Part shown: piece by piece, positions 59,629 to 64,000 of the stretch
How positions within the stretch are numbered: position 1 is the first letter of the stretch
How the letters are laid out: every line of letters starts with the position of its first letter
NCBI RefSeq assembly: GCF_000422885.1
Contig: NZ_AUGX01000024.1
Location: 1-64,000 of the forward strand
Reading direction: 5' to 3'
Length of the DNA: 64,000 bases
Origin: Ottowia thiooxydans DSM 14619
GTDB lineage: Bacteria > Pseudomonadota > Gammaproteobacteria > Burkholderiales > Burkholderiaceae_C
Position numbers and translations under genes: made by a program
The notes under the pieces: generated by a model
Told to the model about the DNA's origin: nothing
The model's input: only the letters and a program-made list of their open reading frames with translations
The model's database searches: none

Positions 59629-59956
59629 GGCGGGAACCTCTGGTGCTGCGGTGGGCGCGGCAGCCCTTGTTCAGGTCAGTGAGCATGGACAGTAGCGAAA
59701 GACATAGCGTGCGCAGCTGCTGCGCGTCGGACGTTGCTTGCGGAGCCGTTGCAGCCTCCGCGCCTTCGTCCATGACGGGGATGTCGAAGTGCTTGGCCAG
59801 ATCCGCGAATCGCGCCGGCACGGTCGGTGTGTATTGAGGGTCCGTGGCGAGGTTGTCGCCGTCCACAACGCACACATCGGCATGAGGGTCGGCTATGAAG
59901 TCGGCGACACCGCCGATGACGTACACGAATACGCGGGGTTGATCTCTCAGGGACAT
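59555..59956 (-). CDS. Accessory protein of unknown function, 133 aa
   Basis: ATG 59956. 'RVFVYVIGGVADFIADPHADVCVVDGDNLATDPQYTPTVPARFADLAKHFDIPVMDEG' (in parts) has a pattern also seen in small phage/plasmid proteins; the C-terminal 40 residues (rich in Arg, Gly, His) overlap the next gene out of frame and look less natural. A frameshift near 59640 cannot be excluded. Cassette with leader. Confidence 0.6.
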   Translation of the reverse strand: MSLRDQPRVFVYVIGGVADFIADPHADVCVVDGDNLATDPQYTPTVPARFADLAKHFDIPVMDEGAEAATAPQATSDAQQLRTLCLSLLSMLTDLNKGCRAHRSTRGSRHAAGALAGHRGGRQRLRQLLPGAR

Positions 59957-59985
59957 GGCTTCTCCTGTTTCGATGCTGGGCATCG

Positions 59986-60005
59986 TGTTGAACATGAGAG
60001 AGATG
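59986..60005 (-). promoter_or_regulatory. Shared cassette leader motif, copy 11
   Basis: ACATCTCTCTC-ATGTTCAACA, the most divergent copy, 30 bp before ATG 59956. Confidence 0.6.
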
Positions 60006-60020
60006 TCCAGAGGAAGGAAA

Positions 60021-60037
60021 AGCCACCGTGGGTGGCT
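60021..60037 (-). terminator. GCCACC/GGTGGC terminator of the SRAP gene
   Basis: AGCCACC-GTG-GGTGGCT hairpin with A-rich flank, 8 bp beyond the SRAP stop. Confidence 0.65.
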
Positions 60038-60044
60038 CTGGGGG

Positions 60045-60986
60045 TCAGGCTGCTAGCTTGTGGGCGTAGTACGCCGGCGCCTTGTCATCGAGCAAGGCGT
60101 CCAGCTCCTCCAGGCTGCGGCCCTGGGGTGTCAGCCAGGCCTGGACGTTCTCGGGTCTCAGCTGGACGATGCAGCGATCGTGGCCAGCTGCTGCAACCTC
60201 GGGGGGAGGCTCGTCGGTGATTGCGGCGAACGACCAGAGGTCGTCTTCATCTGAACCAGCCGGCGGCATCCAATGGGAGTACAGGCACGCTACGAGCATG
60301 TCTTGTGCTGGCTCTGGCTGGAACTCAAGCACCACGTTGCTGCCATCGCGCGAGACGTTCTCGTAGAAACGGGTCACGATCATGACGCCATGGGTCGCAC
60401 CAAACTGCTGATTCCAAAATCCCCGCAAGTTGTCACGCCGGGCGTTGTACGTTCCTGGAAAACGAGTGTCGTAATTGACCGGCTTGCCGGCCGGCCGACA
60501 CTGGTAGCGCATGGGCCTGACGATGGGCTCACCGTTTTCGAACATGAGCACCGGCGCCCACCAGCCCGGAAAAATTCTGCTGTCCCCGGCGCTCAGATCC
60601 TCGCGTTGGAGGCGCTTGAGCTTGGCCAGCGCCTGCTCAATTTTGGTGGTCGCAATCCGTTCATCGTCGGCGGCCTTTTTGGTCGGCTTGTTCTGCAATG
60701 AGCGCTGTGCGTCAGCCAGGCGCTGCCGCTGCTTGAACAGATCTTGCTCAGTCTCGACCTTCTGCGCCGCATCGAACTCCTCGATCAGCGCACGGATCTC
60801 GGCCAGGTCTTGAGCGTGCGACTTTGCGAACTGCGCGTCCATGGCCTTTGGCGTTCGCAGCACGGGCTTGGGCTTGTTCTTGCGGCGCAAGTACAGCTCG
60901 AAAAAGTCCTTGATGGACAGGCGTGACTTCGGAAACAGGTTTTGGAACGCCTTGAATTCCGCACGCACAGCAGCAGAAAAACACAT
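60045..60986 (-). CDS. SRAP-domain protein (HMCES/YedK-like abasic-site shield)
   Basis: 313 residues from ATG 60986, so that the invariant catalytic Cys2 follows the initiator Met (MCFSAAV). Other active-site residues are in place: Asn in 'TYNARRDNL' (about 180), Glu in 'RFYENV' (about 208) and His in 'AGHDRCIVQL' (about 269). SRAP proteins bond covalently to abasic sites in single-stranded DNA and shield them. Residues 20-150 hold a long helical insertion absent from YedK (222 aa). It is divergent from umuDC with one LexA box between, which suggests SOS control and a role in protecting single-stranded plasmid DNA. Confidence 0.88.
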   Translation of the reverse strand: MCFSAAVRAEFKAFQNLFPKSRLSIKDFFELYLRRKNKPKPVLRTPKAMDAQFAKSHAQDLAEIRALIEEFDAAQKVETEQDLFKQRQRLADAQRSLQNKPTKKAADDERIATTKIEQALAKLKRLQREDLSAGDSRIFPGWWAPVLMFENGEPIVRPMRYQCRPAGKPVNYDTRFPGTYNARRDNLRGFWNQQFGATHGVMIVTRFYENVSRDGSNVVLEFQPEPAQDMLVACLYSHWMPPAGSDEDDLWSFAAITDEPPPEVAAAGHDRCIVQLRPENVQAWLTPQGRSLEELDALLDDKAPAYYAHKLAA

Positions 60987-61015
60987 CACATCCCCTTTGT
61001 GCCGGGCGTAAACTA

Positions 61016-61031
61016 CTGTGATTATGCACAG
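61016..61031. promoter_or_regulatory. LexA box between SRAP gene and umuDC
   Basis: CTGTGATTATGCACAG fits the CTGT-N8-ACAG consensus of LexA boxes. It covers the umuD start codon and lies 30 bp upstream of the SRAP start, so one site could repress both directions. Confidence 0.8.
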
Positions 61032-61446
61032 TGTTACACCCATAGCAGACAAGCCTTGCATCTTGACATTGGTGCCGGCCAGCGTTCACGCGGGCTTTCC
61101 GTCGCCGGCCGAAGACCATGTGGGCAAGCCTCTGGATCTCAATGACTTGCTGGTCACCCATCCACAGGCCACGTTTATGCTCAGTGTCGCGGGTGACTCC
61201 ATGGTCGAAGAAGGCATTGACGATCGGGACATCATCGTGGTCAACCGGGCGATCAAGCCACGTCATGGCCACATCGTTGTCGCCATTCTCGATGGCGAGT
61301 TTGCGGTCAAGAAACTGTACCAACGCGCGGGCCGCGTCAAGCTGCTCGCAGGCAATCCGACCTACCCACCCATCATCCCCGGTGATGGCCAATCGCTGGT
61401 GGTATGGGGTGTTGTCACCAGCAGCATCACGCGCTTTGCGATCTAG
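61024..61446 (+). CDS. umuD: UmuD-like translesion polymerase subunit
   Basis: 140 residues from ATG 61024 (an in-frame GTG at 61018 is possible). Self-cleavage site Ala23-Gly24 in 'VHAGFPSPAEDHV', Ser59 in 'VAGDSMVEEGI' and Lys96 in 'GEFAVKKLY' match the UmuD/LexA catalytic dyad; the distance from the start to the cleavage site agrees with E. coli UmuD (24/25). Activated under SOS, it joins UmuC to form polymerase V. The LexA box overlies the start codon, an unusual position. Confidence 0.92.
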   Translation: MHSVTPIADKPCILTLVPASVHAGFPSPAEDHVGKPLDLNDLLVTHPQATFMLSVAGDSMVEEGIDDRDIIVVNRAIKPRHGHIVVAILDGEFAVKKLYQRAGRVKLLAGNPTYPPIIPGDGQSLVVWGVVTSSITRFAI

Positions 61447-61447
61447 C

Positions 61448-62746
61448 ATGTATGCGCTTCTCGACGCGAACAATTTTTACGCCTCCTGCGAGGCTGCGCT
61501 GCGGCCGTCCCTGATTGGGCGGCCCGTGTGCGTGCTCAGCAACAACGATGGTTGCGTTATCGCAAGGTCAGAAGCCTCAAAAGCCATGGGCGTGAAGATG
61601 GGACAGCCGTACTTTGAAGTGCGGCATCTCGAAGCTGAGGGCCTGGTGTTTCTGAGTCCGAACTTCACGCTGTATGGATCCATGTCCGATCGCGTCATGA
61701 GTTTGGCGGCCGCGCTGGGGCCCAGCATGGAGCGCTACAGCATCGACGAAGCCTTCGTCTCCCTGCACGGTGTGCGCGGTGATCAGACCAAGAGAGCGCG
61801 AGCCATTCGAGCCAGAATTTTGCAATGGACGGGCATTGCTTGCGGCGTTGGAATCGCTCAAACGAAGACTTTGAGCAAATTCGCAAACCACGTAGCGAAA
61901 CAGGCCGATCGCAAGCCTGGGAGCTACCCCCGCGAACACGCTCAGGTGTGCAACCTGGGCGTCCTGTCGCGTGCAGACGTTGAGGAGTTGCTTGCTGCGA
62001 CCGAGGTGGCTGAGGTGTGGGGTGTCGGCCGTCGCATCGGCGAGCAGCTGCGCGCCGACGGCGTGATGACGGCGCTGGATCTGGCTCGACTTGACCCAGC
62101 GATCGTGCGCAGGCGCTGGTCGGTCGTGCTGGAGCGCACGGTTCGTGAGCTCCAAGGCGAATCTTGCATCGAGCTGGAAGATGCGCCACCCGCCAAGCGC
62201 GAGATCGCCGTGACGCGCTCGTTTGGCCATCCCGTGACCGACGTTGAACCCTTGGTAGAAGCGGTCAGCACGTTTGCATCTCGGGCAGCTGAAAAGCTGC
62301 GCAAGCAGTCCAGCGTCGCCGGCCTGGTGCATGTGTTTGCTCACACTTCCCCTTTCCGACCAGGTCCTCGCTGGGCCCGATCGCTGTCGGTGCCGCTACG
62401 CCGGCCGACAGCAGACACAGCCGAAATCACTGAGGCCGCTGTGATGGGTTTGCGCCTCATGTTTGAGCCCGGCTACATGCTGGCCAAGGCCGGGGTGATG
62501 CTGTGCGACTTGTCCAGCGAATTACATCAGCAGTGCGAGCTGGACCTGGAAGTGGAAGCACCTGTTCGTGATCGCAGCAAACTCATGAAGGCCATGGATC
62601 AGCTCAACACGCGGTACGGCCGGGGCACACTGCAGGTTGCTGCGATGGGTCAACAGAACCAGCTGCAGGCTTGGCAGATGCGCCAGGAGCGGAGGACACC
62701 GCACTACACGACAGACTGGCGGCAGATCCCGATCGCGCGGGCCTAG
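61448..62746 (+). CDS. umuC: UmuC-like Y-family DNA polymerase
   Basis: 432 residues from ATG 61448, one base after the umuD stop. Y-family catalytic residues: Asp6 in 'MYALLDANNFYASCE' and 'YSIDEAFVSL' (Asp/Glu near 98-100). 'LSNNDGCVIARSEASKAMGVKMGQPYF' (in parts) and 'GVGRRIGEQLRADG' (helix-hairpin-helix) are typical, and the C-terminal little-finger region ends in a UmuC-type tail. Carries out error-prone synthesis over lesions. A longer upstream frame is only umuD out of frame. Confidence 0.95.
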   Translation: MYALLDANNFYASCEAALRPSLIGRPVCVLSNNDGCVIARSEASKAMGVKMGQPYFEVRHLEAEGLVFLSPNFTLYGSMSDRVMSLAAALGPSMERYSIDEAFVSLHGVRGDQTKRARAIRARILQWTGIACGVGIAQTKTLSKFANHVAKQADRKPGSYPREHAQVCNLGVLSRADVEELLAATEVAEVWGVGRRIGEQLRADGVMTALDLARLDPAIVRRRWSVVLERTVRELQGESCIELEDAPPAKREIAVTRSFGHPVTDVEPLVEAVSTFASRAAEKLRKQSSVAGLVHVFAHTSPFRPGPRWARSLSVPLRRPTADTAEITEAAVMGLRLMFEPGYMLAKAGVMLCDLSSELHQQCELDLEVEAPVRDRSKLMKAMDQLNTRYGRGTLQVAAMGQQNQLQAWQMRQERRTPHYTTDWRQIPIARA

Positions 62747-62765
62747 AGCGCTTCGCCAAAAGAAA

Positions 62766-62796
62766 AACCCCGGCAGCAAAAAGCTGCGCGGGGTTG
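62766..62796. terminator. Bidirectional terminator between umuC and the 62802 gene
   Basis: CCCCGGCAGC-AAAAA-GCTGCGCGGGG hairpin with A-rich left and T-containing right flank. Confidence 0.75.
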
Positions 62797-62801
62797 GTTG
62801 T

Positions 62802-63407
62802 TCAGTGGTCGTCGACCGGCGGTTCAATCGTGTCGGTGCGGTACTCGGCCAAGAGCTCAACGGCTTCATCACCATGCGCGGCCAGCACATGGACCGAGCC
62901 TGTCGTTGCGGTTTCCCAAAGGGCCAACAGATCGTCCACTTCGATGACTTCACTTTCGATGTAGTAACTCTCGTGCTTGCGCATGTCAGATGCCCAAAAG
63001 GAGCCCGAAGAGGCGATCACCAAGGCACCACCTTGCAAGCGGTACTCGTCCGTTTCAGGACCCCACCAGGCACCGAACGAAATTGAGGCTTCTGCGAGTG
63101 CCAGGGACTGAATCGCCTCTCGAACGGATTTGATTTTTTCGATCAGATCCACATCGACATCGAACGAGCAATAGGGCGGCGGATCGCTTAAATCCAACGT
63201 CGCATGCGCCGGGGTGAGCACGGTGAACTTGTGCTCCTTCCACTCTGGGTTGAACTCCGACCGCCCGCAGTTTCGGCACAAACAGCTTTCGTTGTAGATC
63301 TCCGAACCTGCACGCCACTCGCCTGCTGCTCCGTCGAACTCCAGCGAGCCATCGGCCACCAATTGGTTGCTGCCGCAATGCGGGCAGACTGGTCTTTCCT
63401 TTTTCAT
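62802..63407 (-). CDS. Zinc-ribbon accessory protein, 201 aa
   Basis: ATG 63407. N-terminal zinc ribbon 'CPHCGSNQLVADGSLEFDGAAGEW...ESCLCRNCGRSEF' (the same style as the 57436 protein), followed by an acidic globular region with 'SISFGAWWGPETDEYRLQGGALVIASSGSFWASDM'. Role unknown. Single-gene cassette with leader 18 bp upstream and terminator shared with umuC. Confidence 0.7.
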   Translation of the reverse strand: MKKERPVCPHCGSNQLVADGSLEFDGAAGEWRAGSEIYNESCLCRNCGRSEFNPEWKEHKFTVLTPAHATLDLSDPPPYCSFDVDVDLIEKIKSVREAIQSLALAEASISFGAWWGPETDEYRLQGGALVIASSGSFWASDMRKHESYYIESEVIEVDDLLALWETATTGSVHVLAAHGDEAVELLAEYRTDTIEPPVDDH

Positions 63408-63424
63408 GGTCACTCCTGATCCAT

Positions 63425-63447
63425 GGTTGAACATGGTCAGAGATAGT
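63425..63447 (-). promoter_or_regulatory. Shared cassette leader motif, copy 12
   Basis: CACTATCTCTGACC-ATGTTCAACC on the minus strand, 18 bp before ATG 63407. Confidence 0.65.
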
Positions 63448-63488
63448 GGCCAGCGAAAACCGCTTCTCGACGGCGCGAAATGGCCGCT

Positions 63489-63728
63489 TCAGGCTCGCGG
63501 ATGCCTTAGCGGATTGGCGTACATCCCGTCGCCAATTGGGTCATCGCCCCAGTTGATGAACGCGTCAAGATTGGCTGCGAGAGGGTGGCCAGCGACGGCA
63601 TCCCTGCAATTGAGCGGCGCATACAGCTGCTCACCTGAACGCCGCATGAAGTGGTGATTCAAACTGTGCGCCAGTACATCCGCAAAAGCACGGCAATTTG
63701 GCGTCTTGGATGCCCATAGCCAGCTCGT
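63489..63728 (-). CDS. Coding-like frame continuing in phase after the 63729 stop
   Basis: Immediately after the TGA of the 63729-63962 gene the same frame stays open for 79 codons and reads like protein: 'ASKTPNCRAFADVLAHSL', 'RRSGEQLYAPLNCRDAVAGHPLAANLDAFINWGDDPIGDGMYANPL'. Its GEQLYAPL segment echoes GERLYVAL of the upstream gene. The only internal starts are a TTG and an ATG well inside (56 or 51 residues). It may be a separate gene with a rare start, or a former C-terminal half separated by a new stop. Confidence 0.5.
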   Translation of the reverse strand, partial: TSWLWASKTPNCRAFADVLAHSLNHHFMRRSGEQLYAPLNCRDAVAGHPLAANLDAFINWGDDPIGDGMYANPLRHPRA

Positions 63729-63962
63729 TCAGTTTTCCGGTTGCCTGGTGTTGCTCCATACAGCCTTCATGTGCTCCATCCACTCAGGGCCGACGCGACC
63801 CACGGCGTACACGATCGAATCGCCTGGACACAGTTCGCGCATACGGCCACTGGCCAGGGCGACATACAGCCGTTCGCCTGTCGAGAGCACGCCAACGCGT
63901 TCGTAGTTGCCATCCCATGCTTCACGCGCAATCTCGTCCAGTCTCAAGAGTTCGTTGCTCAT
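63729..63962 (-). CDS. Small accessory protein, 77 aa
   Basis: ATG 63962. 'LLRLDEIAREAWDGNYERVGVLSTGERLYVALASGRMRELCPGDSIVYAVGRVGPEWMEHMKAVW' (in parts) belongs to a short protein family I remember from betaproteobacterial plasmids and phages, function unknown. No cassette leader is seen in the 38 bp left in the window. Ends with TGA at 63729, after which the frame continues. Confidence 0.65.
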   Translation of the reverse strand: MSNELLRLDEIAREAWDGNYERVGVLSTGERLYVALASGRMRELCPGDSIVYAVGRVGPEWMEHMKAVWSNTRQPEN

Positions 63963-64000
63963 CGTCGTTCCAATCGTTGGTTTGGGTCTGGCCGCCTCAT

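Overview
This window looks like a large conjugative plasmid (or a similar mobile element) from a high-GC betaproteobacterium, most likely Burkholderiales/Comamonadaceae. The evidence is an IS1071-type Tn3-family end at the left edge, a replicase-family Rep, a ParA/ParB/KorA-like stability cluster, two plasmid-type single-strand/OB-fold DNA-binding proteins, topoisomerase III, and a nearly complete F-type (MPF_F) type IV secretion system. No chromosomal housekeeping operon, rRNA or tRNA was seen.

Layout. (1) 0-1 kb: the right end of an IS1071-like element inserted into a small Cys-rich gene, next to an H-NS-like gene. (2) 1-4 kb: a winged-helix-like protein, three direct repeats exactly 64 bp apart, a small unknown gene and an iteron-like array in a gene-poor stretch. 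(3) 4.1-6.9 kb: KorA-like/ParB/ParA and SSB. (4) 7-14.7 kb: small mostly monocistronic genes, among them an ArdC-N-like protein, a MoxR-type ATPase, topoisomerase III and a DUF736-like protein. (5) 14.7-20.4 kb: an OB-fold-like protein, an HD-domain membrane-anchored MobH/TraI_2-like relaxase candidate and the Rep gene. (6) 20.7-26.1 kb: accessory cargo: tRNA 2-selenouridine synthase, and a four-gene operon ending in a LuxR-type receptor and an AlkB-like di-iron membrane hydroxylase. (7) 26.2-51.4 kb: DsbC, then on the minus strand recD2-traF-traH-traG and a long operon slt-?-gspE-like-dsbA-?-ompA-traL-E-K-B-V-A-C-trbI-traF(peptidase)-trbC/W-traU-sel1. (8) 51.6-54.5 kb: a DNA cytosine methyltransferase and small genes. 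(9) 54.5-57.4 kb: coupling-protein operon. (10) 57.4-64 kb: more small single-gene cassettes plus an SOS module (SRAP protein, umuDC).

Regulation is unusually legible. A TTTGCAAT motif lies just downstream of the -10 of nearly every tra/rep/topoisomerase promoter, which suggests one plasmid-wide regulon. A perfect TTCGCGCGCGCGAA palindrome occurs four times in promoter regions. Twelve small genes on both strands carry the same leader block (ATCTCC...ATGTTCAACC) 18-71 bp upstream of the start codon, usually with a private terminator behind them, so the accessory regions look like an array of standardised expression cassettes. These shared elements, the GspE-type ATPase inside an F-type transfer operon, and the LuxR/AlkB-like operon are the parts most worth following up. 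Functions are read from sequence motifs and family knowledge; no database search was run.
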